From contig JAKGSH010000010.1 in the NCBI GenBank assembly GCA_021568835.1, forward strand, positions 3,782,001 to 3,846,000: 64,000 nucleotides of DNA. The letters are read 5' to 3'. The stretch is from Streptomyces sp. Tue 6430 (GTDB taxonomy: Bacteria; Actinomycetota; Actinomycetes; Streptomycetales; Streptomycetaceae). Positions within the stretch are counted from its first letter, which is position 1; the number at the start of each line of letters is the position of its first letter. The notes beneath the pieces were generated by a model, which was not told the DNA's origin, did no database searches, and saw only the letters and a list, made by a program, of their open reading frames with translations. Shown here piece after piece: positions 27,008 through 36,795 of the stretch. The translations under genes were made by a program, and so were the position numbers.

Positions 27008-28997
27008 CCACGACCACCCTCGCCGTCCTCGTCCCCCTCCTGCCGTTCCTCGGGGCCGTCGCCGGCCTGCTCCTCGGCCGCACCGCCCCCGGCTTCGTGC
27101 GCCCGCTCGCCGTCCTGCCGACCCTCGCCTCCCTCGTACTGGCCGCGACCGTCGCGGTGCGCCAGGGCGGGGACGCGGCCGTCGACGCCGCCACCGAGCT
27201 GACGCCCACCGGCTCCGTCCCGATCGAACTCGCCCTGCACGTCGACGGCTTCGCCGCCCTCGTCGCCCTCCTGGTCGGCCTCGTCGCCACCTGCGTGCAG
27301 ATCTACTCGACCGGCTACCTGCGCGACGACCCGCGCTACCCCTCGTACGCCGCCCTCGTCTCCCTGTTCACCTCCGCGATGTTCCTCGTCGTCTACTCGG
27401 GCGACCTGATCGTGCTGCTGGTCGGCTGGGAAGTGATGGGCATCTGCTCCTACTTCCTGGTCGGCCACTACTGGGAGACCCCGGAGGCCCGCGCCGCCTC
27501 CATCAAGGCCTTCCTCGTCACCAAACTCGGCGACGTCCCCTTCCTCATCGGTCTGTTCGCCCTCGCCACCGACGCCGGCTCCTTCCGGATCACCGAGGTC
27601 CTCGCCACGGTCGCCCACGGCGGACTCGGCCACCCGACCCTCATCGCCCTGCTGCTCCTGGCCGGCGTGGCCGGCAAGTCGGCGCAGTTCCCGCTGCACA
27701 CCTGGCTCCCGGACGCGATGGCCGGCCCGACACCCGTCTCCGCGCTCATCCACGCCGCGACCATGGTTGCCGCCGGTGTCTACTTCGTCGCCCGTCTCCT
27801 CCCGGTGTTCGAGGCCTCCCGGGCCGCGATGGTCGTCCTCGCCGTCATGGCCGCCGTCACCATGGCCGGCTCGGGACTCGCCGCGCTCGCCCAGGACGAC
27901 ATCAAGCGGGTCCTCGCCTACTCGACGATCGGCCAACTCGGCTACATGACCGGCGCCCTCGCCGTCGGCGACCGCGGTGCCGCCGTCTTCCACCTCCTCT
28001 CCCACGGCGCCTTCAAGGCCCTGCTGTTCCTCGCGGCCGGCGTGATCATCCACGCGGCCGGCACCAACTCGCTGGCCGCCATGTCCCGCACGACCGGCCT
28101 GCGCGACCGCGTCCCGGACGCTTTCTGGACGATGACCGTGGCCCTCCTCGCGCTCGCCGCGATCCCGCCCTTCAGCGGCTTCTTCTCCAAGGAGACCGTC
28201 CTCGGCGCCGCCGAGCACGTCTCCACCGGCCACACCGAGCACGCCCCCGCCGCGGCCGGCTGGATCGTCCTCGTCGCCGGCCTGCTCACCGCCGTCCTCA
28301 CCGCCGCCTACGCGACCCGGCTGTGGCTGCTGGCCTTCCGCGGCCACGGCGCCGAGGTCCCCGACCACGGCCGCCAGCCGCTGACGATGACCGTGGTGCT
28401 GTGGGTGCTCGCCGTCCCGTCCCTCGCCCTCGGCGGGTTCGCCTACCGCTCGCTGCCCGACTGGTTCGACGGCCGTGATCTCGCCCCGACCCTCACCACC
28501 TCCGTCCTCGGCACCGGCCTGGCCCTCGTCGGCGGCCTGGCCGTCTACAGCGCATGGCGGCACACCACCGCACTCGCGGCCCGTTTCCCGCTCGGCGCCG
28601 TCGCCGCCCACCCGAGGGTGACGCCGGACTCGTCGAGGCCGAGGCCATCGCGACCCACGCACCCGCCTACGGAGACGTGGCCTCCGCACCCGACCCGGCA
28701 GACCCCGGACGGCTCCTGCTCGGCCCCCTGCACCGCCACGCGGCCACCGGCTTCCACCTGGACGCCGTTTACACCACCGTGTTCGTCCGCCCGGTGCAGG
28801 CCGCGGCGAGCCTCGTCCGGTTCCTCGACCGCGAGGTCGTCGACACCTACGTACGCGGCGCGGGCACCCTGCCCCGCTGGCTCGGCGCCGCCGTACGGCG
28901 CGCCCAGACCGGCAACGTCCAGACCTATGTGAGCGCGCTGCTCGCCGGCACCGTCGTCCTGGTGGTCGCCGCCGTCCTCGTCGCCACAGGAGCGTGA
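27004..28997 (+). CDS. nuoL: NADH-quinone oxidoreductase subunit L, second copy; break at 28611-28613
   Basis: About 664 residues when joined, an antiporter-like proton-pumping subunit. Conserved parts: GWEVMGICSYFLVGHYWETPEA, GKSAQFPLHTWLPDAMAGPTPVSALIHAATMVAAGVYFVAR (pump Lys and His), DDIKRVLAYSTIGQLGYM and PFSGFFSKE. The frame breaks at a CCC run at 28611-28613; one added C gives AAHPEGDAGLVEAEA and continues to the C-terminal helix (YVSALLAGTVVLVVAAVLVATGA). The lateral helix and final membrane helix are in that second part. Confidence 0.88.
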
Positions 28998-29003
28998 GCA
29001 GGC

Positions 29004-30577
29004 GTGATCGATATCAGTGAGTCCCTGATGCAGTTCCTTCTGGCATTGATCGTGGCCGGGCCGCTCCTCGGCGCGGCCACCGCTCTCCTGCCCGCCCCGC
29101 CCGGACTGAAGGGCAGGTCACCCGAGCAGGCCGTCCTGCGGCACGGTGTCACCGTGACCGGCGCGATCCTCGTCGCCGCGACCGTCCTCGCGCTCGGCTT
29201 CGACCACGACCAGCCGTCGAAGATGCAGGCCACGACCGACATCAGCTGGATCCCCGCACTCGACGTGCGGATCCACCTCGGCATCGACGGCATCTCCCTC
29301 CCCCTTCTGGTCCTGACCGCGCTGCTGACCTTCCTGTGCGCGCTCTACTCGTACTTCAACCTGCCCGCGGGCCCGAGCCCGAAGGCCTTCGTCGCGCTCC
29401 TGCTCGTCCTCGAGGCCGGCACCCTCGCCACCTTCGCCGTCCTCGACCTGCTGCTGTTCTTCCTCGCCTTCGAGATGGTCCTGATCCCGATGTACTTCCT
29501 CATCGCCCGTTGGGGCGGCGCGGGCCGGACCCGGGCGGCCTGGAAGTTCATCCTGTACACGCTGCTCGGATCCGTGGTCATGCTGCTCGGCCTGCTCCTG
29601 ATCGGAATCAGGGCGGGCACCTTCGACATGGTGGCACTCGCCACTGACAACGGCCGGTCCCTGACCACGTCCGTGCAGGTCATCGCCGTTCTGGCGATCG
29701 GGATCGGGCTCGCGGTGAAGACCCCGATGTGGCCCCTGCACAGCTGGCTGCCGGACGCCCACACCGCCGCCCCGACCGTCGGCTCGGTCCTGCTCGCCGG
29801 CGTCCTGCTCAAGATGGGTACGTACGGGTTCGTCCGGATCATCCTCCCGGTCGCGCCCGACGGCTTCCACACCTTCGCGCCCTACCTCGCCGCCCTCGCC
29901 GTCGCCGGCATCATCTACGGCTCCCTGGCCTGCCTCGCCCTCGCCAGAGAGGGCGCCAAGGGCGACCTCAAACGCCTGATCGCCTACTCCTCCGTCGGCC
30001 ACATGGGCTTCGTCCTGCTCGGCATCGCCTCCACGACCCCGACGGGCGTCAACGGCGCCCTCTTCGCCAACATCGCCCACGGCCTCATCACCGGCCTGCT
30101 GTTCTTCCTGGTCGGCGCCCTGAAGGACCGCACCGGCACCACCGACCTGGACACCCTCGCGCAGGAAACCGGCGCCGCCCTCTACGGCAAGGCCCCCGCC
30201 TCGGCGGCCTCCTCGCCTTCGCCGCGGTCGCCTCCCTCGGCCTGCCCGGCCTCGCCGGGTTCTGGGGCGAGATGCTGGCCCTGTTCGGCGCCTTCGACCC
30301 CGCCGACGACCTCAGCCGCCCCGCCTTCCTCACCTTCACCGCGATCGCCGCCTTCGGGACGCTCCTGACCGCGGCCTACCTCCTCGTCGTGGTCCGCCGC
30401 GTCTGCATGGGAGCCGCCCCGCAGGACGCCCCGCGCCTCACCGACGTCCGCACCTACGAGTTCGCGGCCTGGACACCGCTCGTCGTCCTCACCGTCGTCG
30501 CCGGCCTCTGGCCCAAGGCACTCCTCGGCCTGACCGACCCGGCCGTGCAGCAGCTCCTCGCAGGAGGCAACCGATGA
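29004..30577 (+). CDS. nuoM: NADH-quinone oxidoreductase subunit M, second copy; break at 30193-30197
   Basis: About 525 residues when joined, the second antiporter-like pump. Typical parts: GIDGISLPLLVLTALLTFLC, FFLAFEMVLIPMYFLIARWG (Glu), KTPMWPLHSWLPDAHTAAPTVGSVLLAGVLLKMGTYG and DLKRLIAYSSVGHMGFVLLG. The frame breaks at the C5 run 30193-30197; one added C gives GKAPRLGGLLAFAAVASLGLPGLAGFWGE and reaches the stop at 30577, overlapping nuoN by ATGA. GTG 29004 follows GAGCAGG. Confidence 0.88.
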
Positions 30578-32090
30578 GCCCCCTCACCGCCGCCCCCTCG
30601 CTCGTCCAGTCCGTCGACTGGCTCGCCATCGCCCCGCCCACCCTCCCGGCGGTCGTCGCACTCGTCGTCCTCGTCGCCGACCTGTTCGTGCCCGACCGCC
30701 GCAAGCCGCTCCTGGGCTGGCTCTCCGTCGCGGGCCTCGCCGCCGCCACGGCCCTCCTGCTGCCGCTCCTGGACGGCGACCGCTCCACCTTCTGCCTGAC
30801 CGGCGACACACGCGTGTGCAGCTACACGGCCGACCACTTCACCCTCGTCATCCAGTTCCTGGTGCTGGGCGGAGCGCTGCTGGCCGCCCTCCTGTCGGTC
30901 ACCGCCCTGAAGGACGAGCGCGGACGGCTCCCCGAGGGCGAGTTCTGGTTCCTGCTCCTGTCCTCCGCCGCCGGCGCGGCCCTCCTGCCCGCCTCCCGCG
31001 ACCTCGCCACCCTCGTCGTCGCCCTCGAGGTCGCCTCCCTGCCCGCCTTCGCCCTCGTCGGCATCCGGCACGGCGACCGCCGCTCCTCCGAAGCGGCCCT
31101 GAAGTTCTTCCTGTCGTCCGTCACCGCGACCGCCGTCAGCCTCCTGGGCATCAGCTTCGTCTACGCCACCACCGGCACCTTGTACCTCACCCAGGTGGCC
31201 GACCGCCTCCAGGGCGTGGACGGGCAACTGCACACCCTCGCCCGGACCGGCGTCGTCCTCACCCTCATCGGCTTCGCCTTCAAGACGGCCGCCGTCCCCT
31301 TCCACTTCTGGGTCCCCGACACCTACGTCGGCGCGCCCCTCCCCATCGCCGCCTACCTGTCGGTCGTCGGCAAGGCCGTGGGCTTCTCCGGCCTCATCCT
31401 CGTCACGGTCGTCGCCTTCCCGTCGTACGCCGACGTCTGGGGCCCCGCGCTGGCGGCACTGGCCGCCCTCACCATGACCGTCGGCAACGTCGGCGCCCTC
31501 CGCCAGCAGGCCACGCGCGCGTACAGCGCCGTACGTCTGCTCGCCTGGTCCTCCGTCGGCCAGGCCGGCTACCTCCTCGTCCCGATCGCCGCCGCCGCGT
31601 ACTCCGACGACCCGAGCACGCCGTCGGCTCCACCGTCGCCTACGCCCTCATGTACGCCGCCGTGAACCTGGGCGCCTTCGCCGTCGCGGCCCTGGTCGGC
31701 CGTACGCACGCCGCGAACCGCGTCACGGACTACCAGGGCCTGTACGCGAGGAACCCGCTCTCCGCGCTCGTCCTGGCCTTCTTCCTGCTCTGCCTCGCCG
31801 GACTGCCGCCCGGCATCATCGGACTCTTCGCCAAGGTCACCGTCTTCTCGGCCGCCGTCGACGCCGGCCTCGGCTGGCTCGCCGTCGTCATGGCGGCCAA
31901 CGTCGTGATCGCCCTGTACTACTACCTCCGGTGGACGGCGCTCCTCTTCCGCGCCCCCGAGGGCGAAACCGGCAGGCATCCCGTCCCCGCGCCCCTCACC
32001 GTCGCGATCACCCTCACCGCGGTCCTCGGGGTCGCCCTCTCCGGCGCCCCGCAACTGGCACTGCGCTTCGCCGACACCGCCCTCTTCTGA
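30574..32090 (+). CDS. nuoN: NADH-quinone oxidoreductase subunit N, second copy; break at 31611-31613
   Basis: About 506 residues when joined, the third antiporter-like pump. Conserved parts include LVVALEVASLPAFALVGI (Glu), GFAFKTAAVPFHFWVPDTYVGAPLPIAAYLS (Lys) and RLLAWSSVGQAGYLLVPIA. At the CCC run 31611-31613 one added C gives SDDPEHAVGSTVAYALMYAAVNLGAFAV and continues to the stop at 32090. Last gene of the cluster; htpX follows after about 180 bases with its own leader. Confidence 0.88.
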
Positions 32091-32273
32091 ACCGCCACCC
32101 GGACGGCCCACGCCCGCCGCCGGGAGCACAAGGGAACCCGGGGCCGTCCTCTGGCGTTGTCCAAAACGGGAGGTTCCACTGGACGTGGCACCACGACACC
32201 AGCGGAACCGCAGATCAGAAGGCAAGATCCGCAAGCGAAGGGTTCCCCTGCCGCACGACTTGGAGGGCGTACC

Positions 32274-33134
32274 GTGCACCGCCGGCACAACGGGCTCAGG
32301 ACCGCAGTACTCCTCGGGGGACTGTCCGCACTCATCATCGTCATCGGCAGCTCCTTCGGCCGCACAGGGCTCGTCGTCGCGGTCCTGATCGCGCTCGGCA
32401 CCAACGCGTACGCGTACTGGAACAGCGACAAGCTGGCCCTGCGCGCCATGCGCGCCCGCCCCGTGAGCGAGTTCGAGGCCCCCGGCCTGTACCGCATGGT
32501 CCGCGAGCTCTCCACCCAGGCCCGCCAGCCCATGCCCCGCCTGTACATCTCCCCGACCGAGGCCCCCAACGCCTTCGCCACCGGCCGCAACCCGCGCAAC
32601 GCCGCCGTGTGTTGCACGGAGGGCATCCTGCGCCTCCTCGACGAGCGCGAACTGCGCGGCGTCATCGGCCACGAGCTGAGCCACGTCTACAACCGCGACA
32701 TCCTCATCTCCTCGGTGGCCGGCGCCCTCGCCTCGGTCATCATGTTCCTGGTCAACTTCGCCTGGCTGATCCCCGTGGGCCGGTCCAACGACGACGACGG
32801 CCCCGGCATCCTCGGCATGCTGCTGATCATGATCCTCGGCCCGCTCGCCGCCGGCCTCATCCAGATGGCCATCAGCCGCTCCCGCGAGTACGAGGCCGAC
32901 GCCTCCGGCGCCCAGCTCACCGGCGACCCCCTGGCCCTCGCCGGTGCCCTGCGCAAGCTCGAACTGGGCACCAAACAGCTCCCGTTGCCGCCGGAGCCCC
33001 GCCTCGAGACCGCGAGCCACATGATGATCGCGAACCCGTTCCGCCCGGGCCAGGGCCTGTCCAAGATGTTTTCGACGCATCCGCCGATGGCGGAGCGCAT
33101 CGCCCGTCTCGAGAAGATGGCAGGACACCAGTGA
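32274..33134 (+). CDS. htpX: HtpX-family membrane zinc metalloprotease (M48)
   Basis: A 286-residue integral membrane protease with four hydrophobic segments (the first pair at residues 9-50). The zinc motif HELSH is near residue 136, and the third ligand Glu is in SREYEADASGAQ. In bacteria HtpX degrades misfolded membrane proteins under envelope stress. GTG 32274 (VHRRHNGLRTAVLLGG) has a GGAGG site 8 bases upstream; the same frame is open further up but not family-like. GTGA overlap with the next gene. Confidence 0.92.
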   Translation: MHRRHNGLRTAVLLGGLSALIIVIGSSFGRTGLVVAVLIALGTNAYAYWNSDKLALRAMRARPVSEFEAPGLYRMVRELSTQARQPMPRLYISPTEAPNAFATGRNPRNAAVCCTEGILRLLDERELRGVIGHELSHVYNRDILISSVAGALASVIMFLVNFAWLIPVGRSNDDDGPGILGMLLIMILGPLAAGLIQMAISRSREYEADASGAQLTGDPLALAGALRKLELGTKQLPLPPEPRLETASHMMIANPFRPGQGLSKMFSTHPPMAERIARLEKMAGHQ

Positions 33135-33523
33135 AGACCATCCTGAACGTCATATGGCTCATCCTCAGCGGCTTCTGGCTGTTCCTCGGATACGTGTTCG
33201 CAGGCCTGCTGCTGTGCATCACCATCATCGGAATTCCCTTTGGCGTCGCGGCTTTCCGCATCGGCGTCTACGCCCTCTGGCCCTTCGGGTACACGACGGT
33301 CGAGCGCCGTGACGCGGGAGCCCCGTCCTGTCTCGGCAACGTCCTCTGGCTGGTCCTGGCCGGCTGGTGGCTGGCCCTCGCCCACATCGTCACCGGCATC
33401 GCCCTGTGCCTCACGATCATCGGCATCCCGTTCGGCATCGCCAACTTCAAGCTGATCCCGGTCTCACTGCTCCCGCTGGGCCGCGAAATCGTGCCCACGG
33501 ACCAGCCGTTCGCCGCACGCTGA
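33131..33523 (+). CDS. YccF-domain membrane protein
   Basis: A 130-residue protein built of two copies of the YccF unit: residues about 3-45 (NVIWLILSGFWLFLGYVFAGLLLCITIIGIPFGVAAFRI) and 69-110 (NVLWLVLAGWWLALAHIVTGIALCLTIIGIPFGIANFKL). Each gives two membrane segments joined by the IGIPFG turn. Function is unknown; in some bacteria it is linked to drug or stress tolerance. Translationally coupled to htpX by GTGA. Confidence 0.88.
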   Translation: MKTILNVIWLILSGFWLFLGYVFAGLLLCITIIGIPFGVAAFRIGVYALWPFGYTTVERRDAGAPSCLGNVLWLVLAGWWLALAHIVTGIALCLTIIGIPFGIANFKLIPVSLLPLGREIVPTDQPFAAR

Positions 33524-33889
33524 TCGCCGCACGCCCACCGCGGCGGCCGGAGCGCAGTTGTCCACAGCCCGCTGCTTTTCCACAGGCCGCCCCCGATGTC
33601 AGCGGCAGCCCGCACCATGAACACATGACGGAGAACGAGCAGGCGAAGAAACCGCCCGCAGGAGCCCGGGCCCACGCCCGACCCCACCGGGCGTCCCGAA
33701 TACCCGGCCGGCGCGTCCAGACCGCGTAACGGGCCCGGTCGTACGGGTCCAGGTCCGGGTCCGGTCGTACGGGTCCGGGCCCGGTCATACGGGTCCGGTG
33801 ACGCCCAGGCGTCACGGGTGCCGCCGCCCCCCGACCACGCCACACCGCTGGCCGCGCCGGCGACCCGCCCGTCGGCGCCCCCACCCGCC
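33524..33889. other. Intergenic region with DnaA-box-like sites and a possible 34-codon ORF
   Basis: 366 bases between convergent genes. It contains two DnaA-box-like nonamers (33558-33584). A small ORF at 33625-33729 on the plus strand (MTENEQAKKPPAGARAHARP...) has a gene-like start but only 34 codons and no family; it may be a remnant. 33730-33800 is a CGTACGGGTCC(A/G)GGTCC tandem-like run. I would not call a gene here. Confidence 0.45.
33558..33584 (+). promoter_or_regulatory. Tandem DnaA-box-like nonamers
   Basis: TTGTCCACA (33558-33566) is an exact match to the Streptomyces DnaA-box consensus, and TTTTCCACA (33576-33584) is one mismatch away in the same orientation, 18 bases apart. Two boxes are far fewer than at oriC; titration or local gene control is possible. 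Confidence 0.45.
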
Positions 33890-35152
33890 CTACCCGCGCC
33901 CTCTCCCCGACCCCACCCGCATCCGCACCCCGTACGCGGCCACGCCCACCGCCAGCACACCCGCCCCCACGACCACCGAGGTTCCCGGCAGCGCGAACGC
34001 CAGGACCAGGCAGCCGAGGAGGCCCACCGCCGGCAGGGTCCGCCTCAGAGGGGCCGAATCCAGCGTCCACGCCGACGCGTTGGCCACCGCGTAGTACGCC
34101 AGCACACCGAAGGAGGAGAAACCGATCGCGCCGCGCACGTCCACCGTGGCGGCGAGGACCGCGACCACCGCGCCCACGGCCAGTTCGGCCCGGTGCGGCA
34201 CCTGGAAGCGCGGATGCACGGCCGACAGCACGCCGGGCAGATGCCGGTCCCGCGCCATGGCCAGCGTGGTCCGTGAGACACCCAGGATCAGGGCCAGCAG
34301 CGAACCCAGCGCGGCCACGGCGGCCCCCACCCGCACCACCGGCACCAGCCCCGGCACGCCCGCGGCCCGCACCGCGTCCACCAGCGGCGCGGCAGCCCGC
34401 CCGAGACCCCCCGACCCCAGCACGGAAAGGACGGCGACCGCCACACACACGTACACGACCAGCGCGAGGCCGAGCGCGAGCGGGATCGCGCGGGGGATGG
34501 TCCGCGCCGGATCCCGCACCTCCTCGCCGAGGGTCGCGATGCGCGCGTACCCCGCGAAGGCGAAGAACAGCAGCCCGGCGGCCTCCAGCACCCCGCCGAG
34601 CCCTCCGGAGGTCCCGATGTCCAGCCGCCCGGCGTCGGACTCCCCGGAGCCCAGACACACGACGACCACGGAAGCGAGGACCGCCAGGACCACCGCCACG
34701 ATCAGCCGCGTCAGCCAGGCCGACTTGTGGACGCCGCCGTAGTTCACCGCGGTCAGCACCACCACTGCCGCGACCGCCACCGCGTGCGCCTGCCCCGGCC
34801 AGACGTACGCCCCGACCGTCAGCGCCATCGCCGCACAGGAGGCCGTCTTACCGACCACGAAGGACCAGCCCGCGAGATATCCCCAGAACGGCCCGAGCCG
34901 TTCACGCCCGTACACATAGGTGCCGCCCGAGGCCGGGTACAGCGCGGCCAGGCGGGCCGACGACATGGCGTTGCAGTAGGCGATGACGGCGGCGAGCGCG
35001 AGTCCGAGCAGCAGCCCGGAGCCGGCGGCACGGGCGGCGGGCGCGAGGGCGGCGAAGATGCCGGCGCCGACCATCGAGCCGAGCCCGATGACCACGGCGT
35101 CCCCGACACCCAGAGTGCGCCGCAGTTCGGCGACCGGTCCGGGCTGTGTCAT
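33890..35152 (-). CDS. APC-family amino acid permease
   Basis: A 420-residue permease with about twelve hydrophobic helices. The N-terminal helix LGVGDAVVIGLGSMVGAGIFAAL has the family GxGSxVGAGIF substrate-binding break, followed by YPASGGTYVYGRERLGPFWGYLAGW. ATG 35152 is chosen because MTQPGPVAELRRTLG immediately precedes helix 1; the upstream in-frame residues are not family-like. The C-terminal region (VVVGAGVLAVGVAAYG) is short for the family but complete. The substrate is not predictable. Confidence 0.88.
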   Translation of the reverse strand: MTQPGPVAELRRTLGVGDAVVIGLGSMVGAGIFAALAPAARAAGSGLLLGLALAAVIAYCNAMSSARLAALYPASGGTYVYGRERLGPFWGYLAGWSFVVGKTASCAAMALTVGAYVWPGQAHAVAVAAVVVLTAVNYGGVHKSAWLTRLIVAVVLAVLASVVVVCLGSGESDAGRLDIGTSGGLGGVLEAAGLLFFAFAGYARIATLGEEVRDPARTIPRAIPLALGLALVVYVCVAVAVLSVLGSGGLGRAAAPLVDAVRAAGVPGLVPVVRVGAAVAALGSLLALILGVSRTTLAMARDRHLPGVLSAVHPRFQVPHRAELAVGAVVAVLAATVDVRGAIGFSSFGVLAYYAVANASAWTLDSAPLRRTLPAVGLLGCLVLAFALPGTSVVVGAGVLAVGVAAYGVRMRVGSGRGRG

Positions 35153-35318
35153 GGTGCGCACCCTACTGAGCCGGGGAACCACCGGGTGTCGCCAGGACGT
35201 CGTCCCCGGTGACACCGCACGAACAGGCCGTGGACGACGCACGGACGCACAGCCTGACCGGAGCGAGATCACAGCTCCGGGACGGTGCGGGCACAGCGCG
35301 GAAGGGCAGGGTCAGGAC

Positions 35319-35585
35319 ATGAGCATCATCAGCTGGATCATTCTGGGGCTGTTGGCCGGGGTCATCGCCAAGGTACTGCTGCCGGGCCGGGACCCGGGTG
35401 GCTTCATCGGCACCACCGTCATCGGCGTGGCGGGCGCGTTCATCGGCGGTTGGATATCGGCCCGTTGGCTGGACCATCCCATCACCAAGGACTTCTACGA
35501 CGGCGCCACCTGGGCGGCGGCGATCGGCGGGTCGCTGGTGCTCCTGATCGCCTACCGCATCCTGTTCGGCAACTCCCGGGACTGA
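35319..35585 (+). CDS. GlsB/YeaQ/YmgE-family small membrane protein
   Basis: An 88-residue protein with three membrane segments and the family glycine pattern (GLLAGVIAKVLLPGRDPGGFIGTTVIGVAGAFIGGW). The family is tied to stress responses, without a known mechanism. ATG 35319 follows GGTCAGGAC. A stand-alone gene between the divergent permease and the convergent yajQ. Confidence 0.85.
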   Translation: MSIISWIILGLLAGVIAKVLLPGRDPGGFIGTTVIGVAGAFIGGWISARWLDHPITKDFYDGATWAAAIGGSLVLLIAYRILFGNSRD

Positions 35586-35604
35586 CCGCGAACTTGCTGC
35601 CCCG

Positions 35605-35645
35605 GCATCGGCTTCGAGCCTTCGAGCCTTCGAGGCTTCGAGCCC
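35605..35645. repeat. Short CTTCGAG repeats
   Basis: Five CTTCGAG units spaced 8-9 bases apart, downstream of the GlsB-like gene and before its terminator. Non-coding. Confidence 0.6.
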
Positions 35646-35667
35646 TCGGGTCCGCCCGCCGTACCCG

Positions 35668-35695
35668 CTGCCCGTCCGCCGGGACGGACGGGCAG
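35668..35695. terminator. Bidirectional terminator between convergent genes
   Basis: Perfect 11-base arms (35668-35678 and 35685-35695) with a 6-base loop, between the GlsB-like gene (plus) and yajQ (minus). Confidence 0.8.
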
Positions 35696-35756
35696 GGCGA
35701 CTGCTGCCGCTGCGCCTGCCCTTCCGTCCCGCTGCCAGGCCCCGGGGAGCCAGGAC

Positions 35757-36245
35757 CTACCGGTAGTTCACGAACTGCAGCGCGAAGTCGAAGTCCTGAC
35801 CCTTCAACAGGGAGATGACGGCCTGGAGGTCGTCACGGCTCTTGGAGCTGACGCGCAGTTCGTCGCCCTGGACCTGGGCCTTGACGCCCTTGGGGCCCTC
35901 GTCGCGGATGAGCTTGGCGACCTTCTTCGCGTTGTCCTGGGAGATGCCCTCCTTGATCTCCGCGAAGAGCTTGTACTCCTTGCCGGAGAGCTGGGGCTCG
36001 CCCGCTTCCAGCGCCTTCAGCGAGATCCCGCGCTTGATCAGCTTCGACTGGAAGACGTCGAGGACGGCGTTCACCCGGTCCTCGGAGTTCGCCTCCATGA
36101 GGATCTTTTCTCCGGACCACGAGATCGAGGCGCCGACGCCCTTGAAGTCGTAGCGCTGGGAGATCTCCTTGGCGGCCTGGTTGAGGGCGTTGTCGACCTC
36201 CTGCCGCTCGACCTTCGAGACGATGTCGAAACTGGAGTCGGCCAT
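35757..36245 (-). CDS. yajQ: YajQ-family nucleotide-binding protein
   Basis: A 162-residue, full-length cytosolic YajQ protein. Start MADSSFDIVSKVERQEVDNALNQAAKEISQRYDFKG and end LLKGQDFDFALQFVNYR are diagnostic. Members bind nucleotides, and some bind cyclic di-GMP and alter transcription. ATG 36245 has a GGAG site. Divergently arranged with tRNA-Tyr. Confidence 0.95.
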   Translation of the reverse strand: MADSSFDIVSKVERQEVDNALNQAAKEISQRYDFKGVGASISWSGEKILMEANSEDRVNAVLDVFQSKLIKRGISLKALEAGEPQLSGKEYKLFAEIKEGISQDNAKKVAKLIRDEGPKGVKAQVQGDELRVSSKSRDDLQAVISLLKGQDFDFALQFVNYR

Positions 36246-36471
36246 GTCCTGTGGCTCCTTGATATCGGGGTGCGTATCGGATGCGTGTCGGCGTGGGTGG
36301 GGCTGCCGTCGAGCCCGGCGTGGGACGCGGGCCGCATCCGGACAAGCCTAGCCACCCGGCCCGGCCGTGGCGGTGAGGAATCCGGGTGGCGAAGCACCCC
36401 TCCCCATCGGGTATCGTTTACGTCGTTGCCGGAGACCACCGCCGAAAAGCGGTTCGAACGGCGGCAAACCC

Positions 36472-36553
36472 GGCGGTGTGCCCGAGCGGCCAAAGGGAGC
36501 AGACTGTAAATCTGCCGGCTCAGCCTTCCCAGGTTCGAATCCTGGCGCCGCCA
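36472..36553 (+). tRNA. tRNA-Tyr (GTA)
   Basis: A class II tRNA of 82 bases. The acceptor arms GGCGGTG (36472-36478) and CGCCGCC (36546-36552) pair fully, with one G-U, followed by discriminator A. The anticodon GTA is at 36506-36508 in the loop CTGTAAA. A long variable arm and the T-arm GGTTCGAATCC are present. CCA is not encoded. In S. coelicolor this tRNA is the attachment site of SLP1; here no element follows it. Confidence 0.95.
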
Positions 36554-36562
36554 CGCTGAGTG

Positions 36563-36614
36563 AGACCCCCTCCGAACTGCGGAAACGCAGGGCGGAGGGG
36601 GTCTGCTTCTTTTC
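36563..36614 (+). terminator. Intrinsic terminator of tRNA-Tyr
   Basis: Perfect 12-base arms AGACCCCCTCCG (36563-36574) and its complement (36593-36604), followed by the T-rich run GCTTCTTTTCC. One of the few classical T-run terminators in the window. 36615-36795 beyond it holds nothing I can identify. Confidence 0.9.
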
Positions 36615-36795
36615 CGGCTGTTTTCTCTGGTCCGGACGGGTGGTGCGGGACGGCGCTCGGCTCATCGGCCGCCGGACGGCAGCTCCACCGACGAGCCCGG
36701 CACGGACGAGAGCCCCGACGCCCACCCCCCTGCGGGCCCCTGGGCGAGAGCCCCGCCACCGACCCCGCTGCGGGCCTGGGAGGCGGTCCCGCCGC

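Noticed and set aside
33625..33729. 34-codon gene between yccF-like and the permease
   Set aside because: Too short, no family, weak ribosome site; noted only as a possible remnant.
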